Origin: Tulasnella sp. 424 | Lineage: Eukaryota > Basidiomycota > Agaricomycetes > Cantharellales > Tulasnellaceae | Assembly (NCBI GenBank): GCA_019633425.1 | Contig: WSUB01000067.1 | Coordinates: 62,001-126,000 of the forward strand | Reading direction: 5' to 3' | DNA length: 64,000 nucleotides | Shown here: piece by piece, positions 47,560 through 57,720 of the stretch | Numbering within the stretch: position 1 is the first letter of the stretch | Layout: each line of letters opens with the position of its first letter | The notes under the pieces: generated by a model | Seen by the model: the letters and a program-made list of their open reading frames with translations, nothing else | Database searches by the model: none | What the model was told of the DNA's origin: nothing | Made by a program: the position numbers and the translations under genes

Positions 47560-49690
47560 AGTCAGGAAACAGGACTGCGCTTCGTGCCAGTGGAACGGTC
47601 GGACATTTCGGTTGTGGAAACGCCGCGACCCTAAGGATTGTTCAAGTCACAACCGGCACCACCCCCGTTCAAGGATCCCGCGATTCTTTCAAGTTCAAGG
47701 CTAGAAGCATCTGGTACATGTATCAACGATCGTACATTGTGCCATTATCGCATAACAAGTGACCCGAGCGACATAGACTCCGAATCTTGACTTCGATAAA
47801 GTCGTCTAAATAATGACTTCTGTTCCGGACGGTCCACAAGATAGGTTGGTTGGGCGCCGATGAAAAGTTATGGGCATTATTACTGAAATCATCCCTGGGG
47901 TTTATGGTCTGGGTTAGGCCCGGACCCAGCGGTTGCGGCACGGTATCCATTCTCGACGCGGTACCTAACGAGATATTGGAGTATATTCTGCTCCAAGTGG
48001 TTGAACCTATCAAGTCGGAGGCGCTTGGAAAATCAAGACTCTTTTGGTTGCGCTTGGTGTCGTCACGATGGATGCGGGTCATCGACGGGTGCCCCGCCCT
48101 TTGGTCAACCGTGGTCATTGCAACCGGACCGGTCGGAGTCGCATTCCAGCTCGACAGAACTAAGCAAGTCCCACTATCTATCCGATGCGAACCACCCACG
48201 TTCTTCGATCGAGCATTATTCGACCAGTGCACATCCCTCCTTGTCGAGCAGATCGAGAGGACTCATTCGATCACCATCTCCATTTCGCAGATCCTTACGT
48301 CGTACGAGTTCAACGTACCTGCGCCAAATTTGGAGCAAATTTCTATATTCCGAACAAGGCTCTCCCTCAGTTGCGAGCTCTTCCAGGGGCACATGCCTAA
48401 GCTGCGACGCTTCGTGTTGACGTGGACCGTCATCTCGTCCTTCCCCGTCGGGTTAGAGAATCTCGAAGAGCTGGAGCTCACCCACGTCTACGGGCTGGAC
48501 GGAGTCCCTTCAGTCCTAACAGTCGCCTCTCTTCACCGAATCCTGTCACGGTACCCAAACCTGAAACACCTCGTGGTTGACGGGATCATATCATACCCTG
48601 GACAGTTCCTCCCTTTGCATTTACCATCCTTGCAAACGCTTACCCTTACGCCCGACAGCGTACGCGGTGGTATCGATACCCTCTCACTGTTCACTGATCC
48701 GCCTTCATCAAGGTTGGAAGTAAGACTCAGTGGCGCTGGCATCGCCCCAGATCCTTCGTCATGGAGAATGATCGTGCAATGGCTCCATCGAGCGAACATA
48801 TTAAATATCAAGATAGTGGAGGGTTCAGGTTACCAATTCGGGTCACTGGAAGGCTTGATCGTTCTACGCTCAGATCCAGGATACTCGCCAGCCTCGGACC
48901 GCTCAGCTCTTGCTTTCTCCGTGCTGCGAGATATACTCCTGGACGCAGAGAGGACCTTACCGTTGCGTGCGCCGATCATCGTCGAACTTCAAGACGAAGC
49001 AAGAGGCGCGCAAGGAGGCGTCATCGAAGATTTCCTCAAATGGCTCCAAGTTCCGACCGTTACTCCAGGCGGAGAAACCTACTACCCACTTCCCCGGCTT
49101 AGAGAGATACGGATGCGGCCGGTACTCTTCCATGAGGGCCACCTTCGATCCATACTGGCTCTGCGCTCAGCAAACGCTACCGATGAGCGCGGACCTGGTA
49201 TCCGGCCAGCCGATCCCATTAGAGCGGTTTGTATAGAATCAAGCCCAAGGTCCCCCCTGCGGAATATCCTGCCGGAGTTGCTTGAATCATAGCGCTCATA
49301 CTGGGATTTGGGGGGATCGATAAAGTGAAGCTCTGTGGGCAGGACGGAGGATGCAATTTAGGCAGAAGGATCGCAAGGGCTAAAGAAGGAATTAAAAGAC
49401 GGACGAGCAGGAAATGCCTACATGCAGTCACGTTGTCTCAGCTTGCTCATTCTATACGGATGTAAATGCATAATGATCGTCTTGTCTCGGAAAATTGTAT
49501 TAACCAGGACCGCTACATAAATGCTTGCACGTAGATGTGGTCTAACTTGGGTCTCAGAAAAGGTTTCGACGGTCATTCGATGTCGATACTGGATTACTGT
49601 ATATTAGAAATTCCACTCTCCACCAGGTTCTAAAATGACGACTAATACTAAGGTCAATCAGAGAAAGGGCAAGCATCGATTTATTCGACC
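47560..49690 (+). repeat. F-box tandem unit C
   Basis: Matches unit B over about 2.1 kb, including 5' flank, gene and 3' flank (GTCAC...TGCATAATGA and AGGTCAATCAGA near 49650). Confidence 0.85.
47904..49292 (+). CDS. F-box-like domain protein, copy C
   Basis: Single-exon paralogue of copy B, 462 residues from MVWVRPGPSGCGTVSILDAV. F-box-like start NEILEYILLQVVEPIKSEAL and LRLVSSRWMRVIDGCPALWS are nearly identical to copy B; so are VGVAFQLDRTKQVPLSIRCE and LHRILSRYPNLKHLVVDGI. Differences cluster in the leucine-rich middle (QISIFRTRLSLSCELFQGH versus EFSVFRTWLALGHELFRGH) and in the last 50 residues, where B has an extra acidic end (DLYPSPWDLEEI) absent here. The concentration of change in the presumed target-binding part is compatible with diversification, but a proper rate test is needed. 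The gene is followed tail to tail by NDE1. Confidence 0.82.
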   Translation: MVWVRPGPSGCGTVSILDAVPNEILEYILLQVVEPIKSEALGKSRLFWLRLVSSRWMRVIDGCPALWSTVVIATGPVGVAFQLDRTKQVPLSIRCEPPTFFDRALFDQCTSLLVEQIERTHSITISISQILTSYEFNVPAPNLEQISIFRTRLSLSCELFQGHMPKLRRFVLTWTVISSFPVGLENLEELELTHVYGLDGVPSVLTVASLHRILSRYPNLKHLVVDGIISYPGQFLPLHLPSLQTLTLTPDSVRGGIDTLSLFTDPPSSRLEVRLSGAGIAPDPSSWRMIVQWLHRANILNIKIVEGSGYQFGSLEGLIVLRSDPGYSPASDRSALAFSVLRDILLDAERTLPLRAPIIVELQDEARGAQGGVIEDFLKWLQVPTVTPGGETYYPLPRLREIRMRPVLFHEGHLRSILALRSANATDERGPGIRPADPIRAVCIESSPRSPLRNILPELLES

Positions 49691-49929
49691 TTTCCTGTAA
49701 CGACTCGAGCAAAGTCCATGACCCCACTATACCATCGAACCGCACGGATACCAGCGCTCTTCCTTCGGAAGGACAGAAGTCATGCAAGGGCACCGAAATA
49801 GTAGTCGAGCAAAAGAAATCGTGGTATATAGATGATTAACTGAAAAAGACAGCAAATAGAGTCCGAACGTTTGAAAAAATCTAGATAGTATTCTGTATTC
49901 TTCCGGGGAAACGATCAATCCGACTTCAT
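49293..49929. other. 3' flank between F-box copy C and NDE1
   Basis: Contains the end of repeat unit C to about 49690, then about 240 nt with no recognised feature, presumably 3' UTR of NDE1. Confidence 0.55.
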
Positions 49930-52891
49930 CTATAGTTTGGAAAGGTCCCGTCCGAACAAGCCGCTATAAAACAAAGACGAACTTTAGTCAAGCGTAACAG
50001 ATGGTCCGACCAGCAACACGGCCACATACCGAACCACCCAGTCAACCATGAGCAGAGCACGGGTTCTGAAAGACACCTGTTCGCTCCAGTACACGCTTCT
50101 CCATGCGTACATAGCAGCCTGAGCACGACGCACACCCATCAGTTACGACTGATACACGCAACGTAGACAAACGTCAGGACTCACCAATCCACCGGTGAAC
50201 GAATATCCTGGCAAGTCAAACACAGCTATCGAACAAACCCCCAAAAAACTCCGTCAGAGAAGAGATAATTCCATGGAACTCCGCGTCATTACATACCGGC
50301 ATTTCCGATGTACGCCAACGAGCCCAAATGCTTGTAGTGGAACGGTGCACAGTGGGCCTCCTCGTCGTCATCCGGAATTCCGTTTTTGTGCAGAGTCTTG
50401 CCTTGTTTAGCCAATATATTGAACTTATTGCCGAGGTATTTGCCCTGTTGAGAAGCTACTTGCGCGGTCTACAAATGATGCGCCGAACGCGGTCAGTCTT
50501 CAGGGTACTTCCACACAGGAGAGCACAAGGTGGTCAAACGCACTGCAGGTAGCGACGTGATCTTCTTCCCAACTTCTTCCAAGGCTGTGGTGAGCTCGTT
50601 GAAGCTCAAGGCGTCATCGGCATCCTTGTCGTAGCACCCGAAGATATCGTTCACTTTCTCCATATGTTCGCTTGCCATAGGAACGCGTCGTTTGACTTCC
50701 TTCACTGTAACCAGAATAGGCCAAGGTTACCTCAGTCATGTGTGAAAACCCGAGGTCCGAATAGATATTGCACGAACCTAAAACCGCCCATTCGCTCTTG
50801 TCGATCTTCTCGTCGTGGTTGATATCCGCTTTCTCGATCAGGTCAAGAAGATATGGCATGAGAGAAGTCTCGATCTTAAGAAAAAGGCCCAGGATTAGCC
50901 GCTGTTTGTGACGAGTAATAAAACCTCGTACCGTGCTTGCGTCGCCGATGCAGTACACCGTTCCCAGTGGAGCTCCCTTAACGCGCATCTGCGCATCAAC
51001 GACAACAGCCTGTTAAGAGGAACAACCATAAGCACTCCATCGGTCGCAATTGGTCAACACGGGGAAGTGTTTACCTTCTTGTGAACCTGGTTAGGCAGCA
51101 AGTCCGTGACACGCTCGGTGAAGGGGTTCATCGCAATGCCAGTGGACCAGAGGGTGAATGCGGATGGGATCTCATGTTCGACCGGTTTGCCAGTCTCTGG
51201 ATCCTTGACGGTATACTTGACCGACTTGGGCGTAACTTCCTTTACCCTACGTTAACAAGCAGTCAGGGTGAGAGGGCTGGCCACATGAGGAAGAGAGGGA
51301 ACGAACTGACCTAGCATTAGTGATGATGTCGACAGCTTCGCGCTCAAACCGTTTCTCGGCGTATTGCGAGATGGACTCCGAATAGGTGTTCAAGATGTGG
51401 TCCCTTTAAAGGTGAGATTAGCTATAAAGTTCAGGCAGGGCTATCACAGATCGTGAGGTACCTTGACTGAATAATGCTGATAGTAAGCTCTTGGGCGCAA
51501 ATCTTCGGGTACTAAAGTTGCGAGAAGCGATTGGTCAGCTCGAGGCGAGCCGGAAACCGTCAACTACAACTTACGTAGTGAATCAAGTCTTCGTGGACCA
51601 AATCGGCAATTTCAGCAGCGACTTCGACACCGGTGGGTCCGCCACCGCAGATGACGAAGCTAAGTAAGCGTTTGCGTTCCTCGGAAGTCGTAGTCGGTAA
51701 AGAGGCGACCTCGACGTTATCTATGCAAAGTACCCGTTGTTAGTTGAATCCATACAGCTTGGGGATGATGGTCGCATACCTATGATGCGTCGTCGAATCT
51801 TTTGCGCGTCTTCAATGGTCTTCAGCTGGAAGCAATTCTCCAATCCGGGGACGCCGTGCGACGCAGACACAGAACCGACAGCAATGACCAGTTTGTCATA
51901 TGGAACGTAGACGCGTTTCTTCTCTCCGTCCGGTGAAGCTGGAACCTCAACTTCGAGGAGGCGTTCGCCCATTACGACGTCGACGGCTTTCCCATAGATG
52001 AAACTACCTCTGAGAGGCAGAAGAAGCTTGCGAACCGATTCAATGAGAGACCTTGCCGAAACCGTGCCAACTGCCGCTGAGGGCAAGAGGGGTGTGAATT
52101 GATTGAAAGTCGAGTCGGCGATGACCTGGATGAGTGAAGCCCCAAGTTTGTCAAAACGACGTCCACAAGCCAAAGAGTGCCTGCACCATGATCACTCACC
52201 ACGACTTCATAGTCACCGGGGTTCAACGACTTCAAAATGCCCATTGAGCCCCATCCTGCACCGACAATGACCAACCTGGGTTTCTGGTGGTCATCGTTTA
52301 CGTCGTCCAGCAAGTCCACGAAGGTTGGCAAGTTCTTGGGTCCTGTTCTTGGCGGCTCAAGCTCCGACATAGTTGGGACAACGTGTTTGACCTTTTCATC
52401 GCCGTACGTCAACGAGTCGTGCGCCAAGATGGCTCCAGTGACGAAGCATACGCCAACTGAGAGGGAGAGAGAAAAGGTGCGACGTCAGTTCTCAAGCATC
52501 GTGTGTACCAAATTAGAAACGGCAACTTGCCGACTGAAGAGCCAATGAGGAATAACACGACTTTGCCGGCGAAGAGAGCGCGTTTGATGAAGAGACGTTT
52601 AGGGCGGACGGGCGGTGTCGGAGTGGCTGCGACATGAGGTTGGCTTGGCGGTGGCTGCACAACGTTGGACCAGCGAGAGCTGGTGCTGAACGCCTTGCTG
52701 GCTCGTACGGCGTCAATGACAGAGCCAGTCGGTTTCAGAGCTGCTCTTGAGGCTGTTCTTGAGGCTGCTTTTGAGGCTGCTCTTGAAGCTGCTCTCGAGG
52801 CTGCTGCCGCCGTTGAGAGTTGCGCTGATCGGAGGGTGGCTTGCCTGAGTGTCAAGGATGATAGGCGACCAGCGCCCCGTAGACCAAACAT
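49930..52891 (-). CDS. NDE1: External alternative NADH:ubiquinone oxidoreductase with EF hands
   Basis: Single-polypeptide, rotenone-insensitive NADH dehydrogenase on the outer face of the inner mitochondrial membrane; oxidises cytosolic NADH without pumping protons. Starts [20 protein letters not shown], a mitochondrial presequence, then an Ala/Ser/Arg repeat, a membrane segment ([14 protein letters not shown]) and the FAD-binding motif [19 protein letters not shown]. Then [29 protein letters not shown], the NADH-binding [19 protein letters not shown] and [10 protein letters not shown]. Two EF-hand loops follow: [14 protein letters not shown] and [13 protein letters not shown], as in calcium-regulated fungal NDE1 and plant NDB enzymes. 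The end is [39 protein letters not shown] and a stop at 49930. Roughly 700 residues over about a dozen exons; exon edges were not all fixed. Confidence 0.92.
52738..52812 (-). repeat. Ala/Ser/Arg-coding minisatellite in NDE1 presequence
   Basis: Six imperfect 12-nt units around GAGGCTGCTCTT on the plus strand encode alternating Arg-Ala-Ala-Ser blocks on the minus strand ([19 protein letters not shown]). The units keep the codon frame, so length changes would add or remove four residues at a time in the targeting peptide. Confidence 0.85.
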
Positions 52892-53255
52892 CTTGACTGA
52901 GGTGAGGAAAAGGTGGGTGAGACGATGCTCAAGTGGTCTTTGAGTGCCGTGTGTGTGGCTCGCACTTACAGGGACTCGGACTTCTATAGGCGAGGAGATA
53001 TATTTGAGAACGGACTGAAAACCTCCGTTGCTGACGTCAGAGGAACAACATTACAAATTCCCGCGCCTCCATTCTCGGACTTACTCGCACTTCTTTATTA
53101 TTAGTAAACCTGCGTCATAGCCGACGGAGAAGTGAAGAGGGGCCCCAACTTTAACCACTTGCTGAGTGACGATCACCAACTGACTCCCAAAGGTCGGACT
53201 TTGGTCATCGTCGTCGGCCGTTCCCCACATTTTCATCGCTTAAGCCACTCGCCAA
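52892..53255. promoter_or_regulatory. Divergent promoter region, NDE1 and the 373-residue gene
   Basis: A gap of 364 nt between outward-pointing start codons. No TATA box or known binding site is clear. Confidence 0.5.
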
Positions 53256-54377
53256 ATGTCGACCTCTCTAACACCTGACATAGCGTTATCAAAATTCCTA
53301 ACCGCCATGTCCTCCATCTACGGCCCGCTCCCCACATTGGAGGACGCAATTTCGGCATGGACGGCACCCCCCATGGCTGAAGGCCACCGGGGGCGTTATC
53401 TCTGGACGGACGGTTTCGCCGTGATCAACTTCCTCACCCTGTACAGAATTACTTCCAATCCGGTATACATCGGCCTTGCAAAACGTCTCGTCACCACAGT
53501 GCATGACACTCTAGGCAAAACACGAGACCTATCCGCGCGCCTGCCGAACGCGACGGATGCTTCCCCTCTTCGCGGAGGTCTGCGAATCGGGAAAGTCGAC
53601 GAGGAAGACGATCCTAGCGGAGACGGGGATGGACAGTACTTCCATTACCTCACTGTATGGATGTTCGCTCTGAACCGCGTGACGGTGGTCACTGGCGATA
53701 CATGGTACAACGACCAAGCCATCGACCTCGCCCAAAGCGTCCTTCTCGGCAAGTTCTTAATCAACCCCGGATCCCCAAGACCAAGGATGTTCTGGAAGAT
53801 GAGCATCGACTTGTCGTGTCCGTTGGTCTTCAGCGAGGGCAACTTGGACCCCATTGACGGCTACGTGACGTATAAAATCCTCCAAAAGACGAACGGAGGG
53901 AGAGGGCTCGAGGAGGAGTTGAAATCGTTGAAGAAGATAGTAGACACCAAGTGGAAAGGTTATTCGAGCAACGATCCGTTGGATTTAGGCATGACTCTCT
54001 GGACGGTTCATCTGATTAAAGACGAAGAGGGTGAAGAATGGGCGAAAGCCTTGGCTCGAAAAGCCATGGCGTGTCTACGCCGGCTGGTCGACAGCAAAAG
54101 CTACTTCGAAAGACCCGCCTCCCGGAGACTCGCATTCAGAGAATTCGGTACTGCCATGGGGCTCAGGTGTTGCAGCGACTTGGCCCGGGAACTGCAACTC
54201 GAGGGATTGGCTGACGAGATTTCTCGCGAGTGGGAGACATTTGGATTGGTCCCGGAGCCGACACCAGAGAAGAAGAAAGCGATGCAAGGGAGTCGATTGG
54301 CAGAGTTGATGCCTATTACGCAAGTTATGTACGCGAGTGCGTTGGTACCTGGACTTTTCAAGAAGGAGGGTCTGTGA
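53256..54377 (+). CDS. Conserved fungal protein of unknown function, six-hairpin-like
   Basis: Single exon, 373 residues, from MSTSLTPDIALSKFLTAMSS. Helical throughout with regularly spaced aromatic/acidic blocks: GRYLWTDGFAVINFLTLYRI, RLPNATDASPLRGGLRIGK, DGDGQYFHYLTVWMFALNRV, KMSIDLSCPLVFSEGNLDPI, DGYVTYKILQKTNG and AFREFGTAMGLRCCSDL. The succession of helix pairs resembles six-hairpin (alpha/alpha barrel) glycosidase-like proteins, and the Trp/Tyr/Asp-rich motifs could line a pocket, but that is inference from pattern, not a recognised domain. No signal peptide or membrane segment is seen, so probably cytosolic. It is notable as one of the few intron-less genes in the window. The function is unknown. 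Confidence 0.8.
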   Translation: MSTSLTPDIALSKFLTAMSSIYGPLPTLEDAISAWTAPPMAEGHRGRYLWTDGFAVINFLTLYRITSNPVYIGLAKRLVTTVHDTLGKTRDLSARLPNATDASPLRGGLRIGKVDEEDDPSGDGDGQYFHYLTVWMFALNRVTVVTGDTWYNDQAIDLAQSVLLGKFLINPGSPRPRMFWKMSIDLSCPLVFSEGNLDPIDGYVTYKILQKTNGGRGLEEELKSLKKIVDTKWKGYSSNDPLDLGMTLWTVHLIKDEEGEEWAKALARKAMACLRRLVDSKSYFERPASRRLAFREFGTAMGLRCCSDLARELQLEGLADEISREWETFGLVPEPTPEKKKAMQGSRLAELMPITQVMYASALVPGLFKKEGL

Positions 54378-54565
54378 ATAAAAATGTATGAAACGTTGCG
54401 ACGACTATTGCGCGCGCATCAATCCCTCGATGGTTTAGGGAACCTAACGCTTCAACTGGATCCCCTTCAACAGAACCGTCGTGAATAACGCAAGGAGACA
54501 AGCACGAGAGAGCACCCGAACTCACATGGGATAGAACTAAACCCCCGCAAAAACCAGCAAACCTT

Positions 54566-55643
54566 TCACCTAATCTCCACCACCCTCCCTTTCCAATCCT
54601 CCTCCAACGCATCATTCACCAGCTTAGTCACTTCCTTCACCCTCTCCACCCCGATCCTAACGCACTTCATAATCTCCTCCACGCTCATCGGCATGCCACC
54701 GGCTTTATGCATCACGCAGAGCTCCTTTTGCGCGTTCAACGCCAGGTGCACCGTCGTCGTCGCCAGCTGGGTCTCCAAGTGCGACGGATCGAGAACGGGG
54801 GAAGCGCTGTCTTCGAACAACGCGAACGTGATGCAGATGGGCGTGTGGTGCATGGATAAGACCATGGGTGCACGTTCTTCTGGGGAATGCTAACGTGCGT
54901 TGAAGTAGCATAAGGAACACCGTCGGCGTCGCTTGCCGAAGGGGGAGGGAGAGGGGGAGCACTCACGACGATGACTTCCTCCCCAATAACCTCCACTTCA
55001 GGTCTTCTAAAATGCCTCAGCGCTGTGATCCCCGCTAAACAGCCGCAATCCAGCATGTTCCCTTCATCAGAAAGGAAATGCAACGTCAAACGGATGTGCC
55101 AAACGCGCTGTCCCGCCAGGATGCATAGAGATTCAAGGTCGACCGCTCCACTTCGTTTGATAACTTTCTCGAGCATTCGAGTGATGGCGACTTCTTCGTC
55201 TGAGGGTCTGCAAATAGGGCATCGATTGTTTCGATTAGATGATGGGTGTAATGCGGAGAGAGCAGGGAGGGTGGCAAGGAGGGAGACTAACCTGACTCAC
55301 CTTCCGGCTTCGTACACGCTCGACGCCATGGGAGATATCTCCGAGCTGATAGTAAGCAAACCCTCATACGGTCGATCTTGTCTTGGTCGTACGATCGTCG
55401 CAGAGACATCTGCAAAGACTCTACCGCACCCCAGTCAGACCAGGCATGCAAACACCCAAAGAGACGCGCATGCACTCACCTCGTCTTGCCCAACTTACAT
55501 TCCACCATCCCCAACTCCTCTCCAAACACCAATTCGATATTCCTCGACTCCAATAACGCCCGTCCATCGGTTCTTAAACCCTGTTTTAACGCCGTCAGGA
55601 CGAATTCCTTTTGGGCGATCGCCGGTTCGAGTTCTCGTGGCAT
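54566..55643 (-). CDS. RRP45: Exosome core subunit RRP45 (RNase PH family)
   Basis: Structural PH-ring subunit of the RNA exosome, partner of Rrp41 in the ring (human EXOSC9). Starts at 55643 with MPRELEPAIAQKEFVLTALK and LRTDGRALLESRNIELVFG. Next exons give VFADVSATIVRPRQDRPYEG, SSVYEAGR and PSDEEVAITRMLEKVIKRSG; then LESLCILAGQRVWHIRLTLH, DEGNMLDCGCLAGITALRHF, RRPEVEVIGEEVIV and HSPEERAPMVLSMHHTPICI, all characteristic RRP45 blocks. It ends EEDWKGRVVEIR. The acidic C-terminal extension seen in some animal RRP45 proteins is absent. Together with RRP41 at 2 kb, two of the six ring subunits are in one 64-kb window; nothing suggests more than coincidence. Confidence 0.92.
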
Positions 55644-56589
55644 GACGAATGTATCTCGCTTTGTGCGTTTTCGTCAATTATTGATGTATTTGGAAAGTGT
55701 ACCCTGCTTTAAGTTCTCCTTTTGACAAGTCGTCACGTCCCGGACCTTAATGGGGTTAAGTGTGATCGAGCTTTTTCGCGCTATACGTGGGCTTGACTTT
55801 CGGGGATGGGGTTCAGTGAAAATCGCCGAAGAGGCAGAAATCGCTTTGATGACGTAAGCTCGGCGCAACGCCACAGTCTCAGATCATAGCGCCCATCGAG
55901 ACAGGTCCACGGTCCATGTGCCATAGTCCAAAACTGGAAGTACTTTAGAACCCGTATATGCATTATGCACTTCAGGACGACAGTGAAGAGCTCACAAGGA
56001 TCACACACACTCAGGCCCTGTAGGGAGGAGGGAAAAGCAAAGGCAAGTACCGATAACGATAAGAAATGTCTGGGAGCTATGAGAATGGTCGTACGGAAAT
56101 ACAGCAGGTAATGGATAGGCAAAAAAAAAGAAGAAAGGCTTAAAGGAGGGGGGAGTGATGGATCAACGGACGAACATTACTCGTATGAGCGGAATTAATA
56201 GAGAGTACTAAGGTACTCCGCCTGACACCATTTTTCAGGTGCAAGGACGAGAGAACAGAGTAATAAAACGATGCCAGAACGAAGAGCGAAGAGCGTACGG
56301 GATAGCGGAGACTAGGCGGAAAAGGACGATAAGAATGACGAATAAAACAAGAAGCAAGACTTGAGGAGTCCGAGCAGCGTCATTTCGGAATAAGAGGAGG
56401 GGGAAACAATGCGAGAGAGGGAAAGAAAGAATGCAAAGCAATGATGTCTAAAGTTGATGGATTAGAAGGTTGGAGACCGTTACTTTTTTTTTTTGGAGGA
56501 TGGCTGTTTTGCAAGCCGGTAATTATTGGTGGTGGCTGGGCAGCTGGGGGTTGCGTGTGGGTGGAGCGGAGGCCTGTCGGAGGGTTGTT
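55644..56589. other. Intergenic, no gene recognised
   Basis: Contains the RRP45 promoter on its left and probably the 3' UTR of the REX4-like gene on its right. Open frames here lack motifs. A T-run lies near 56485. Confidence 0.5.
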
Positions 56590-57720
56590 TCATGAGAAAC
56601 ACCGGGCGTACGCAGTAGGAGGAAGAGCACAGGGCCACTGGCCGCTCTTGATGCAAGCTGAACATGGAAAAAAAGAAAAGGGAAGAAACCGCAGTCAGAA
56701 CCAAAGAAACGGAAGGATTTGCCCCCGAAGGCGGCCGGCGAATTTTCCACACACACGTACCTTCCCATTCTTTCTGATGAGACCTGAACAAGTCCATGGA
56801 CGCTCTTGAGATCTCAGCCGAGTCGGTGCCCATTGTCATCTTGCGCTTCATGAAGTGCCAGATGAGGGTTGGTAGGCCGACGACGGCGTTGGGGGTCCCA
56901 AGCGCCGCGCGGAAAGGCAAGAAGACTGCCGTGTCGCGAGTATCGACCTGTTCGATAGAAAGGCAAGGGATGAAATGGTAGATACGGTGAAATCAGTACA
57001 CCATAACAGAAGCGAAATGAAAGAACGGTAAAAGACATACCGCCGGATGGGCAATACCCAACACCGACAAATCCTTCCACAACTCGTGCCCGACGAGTAT
57101 GTTCCCTTCCAACAGCTTCGCGGCAGTGGCTTGTGCGGTTGCGAACGAGATGGCGTCTGGCGAAATAAAAGCCGGAGTCGTACCAACGAGTTGGGGCGGG
57201 GTAGGGTAGGTAGGGGGCGCGAGAAGATGTGCCAAAACAAAAACGGAAGGTTGGAAACGCAATTACGTCAGCTACGCCGGAGACTGCCGAAGCAAAAAAG
57301 TTCTACGCACTGTCAAAGGAATTCGCGTCCAAGCCCGTTGTTGACGTTCGGTAGCTGACGACTGGAGCAGTTGGCTTGACGAGAGTGTCCATAAGAACTT
57401 GACCTCGTCGGTCGACAATGGTGACGCGACTGTTGTTCGGGGGAAGAAAGAAAACAAAAGCGCGCGCGCGGTCCCAATTAGTTTTCAAACACTCCCCGAG
57501 TTTTTCTGCATCGAAACGGAATAAAAGCGACTTACGCAAGGATGGGCATCGAGCCTCCCTGGCCGGCACCGATGGAGACGCATGACACTCCGACGTATCT
57601 GCGCGACGAGAATGTGCAAAAGGGGTCGAAAGCACATGCTACGTCAGCGAACCGTAGCAACAACACCCTCCCGTAGAAGCTCCTCTGCGTTTTGCTGAGG
57701 GCCACTCACTCTCCAGGCAT
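56590..57720 (-). CDS. REX4-like protein with degenerate exonuclease site
   Basis: Resembles the DEDDh 3'-5' exonuclease family (Rex4/Isg20l2). Spliced from 57720 (MPGE-YVGVSCVSIGAGQGG, then ARVTIVDRRGQVLMDTLV, KPTAPVVSYRTSTTGLDANS), through NAISFATAQATAAKLLEGN and ILVGHELWKDLSVLGIAHPA, to VDTRDTAVFLPFRAALGTP, GLPTLIWHFMKRKM and KEWEACIKSGQWPCALPPTA, stopping at 56590; about 215 residues. Backbone and spacing follow the family, but the catalytic positions do not: the ExoI MDCEMV motif reads VSCVSI, the ExoII Asp in GHxLxxDL-type context is preceded by Glu where His-Asp/Ala is usual, and the ExoIII H-x4-D reads TDSAEIS. It is probably not a nuclease, perhaps an RNA- or ribosome-binding relic under selection. 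Confidence 0.78.
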
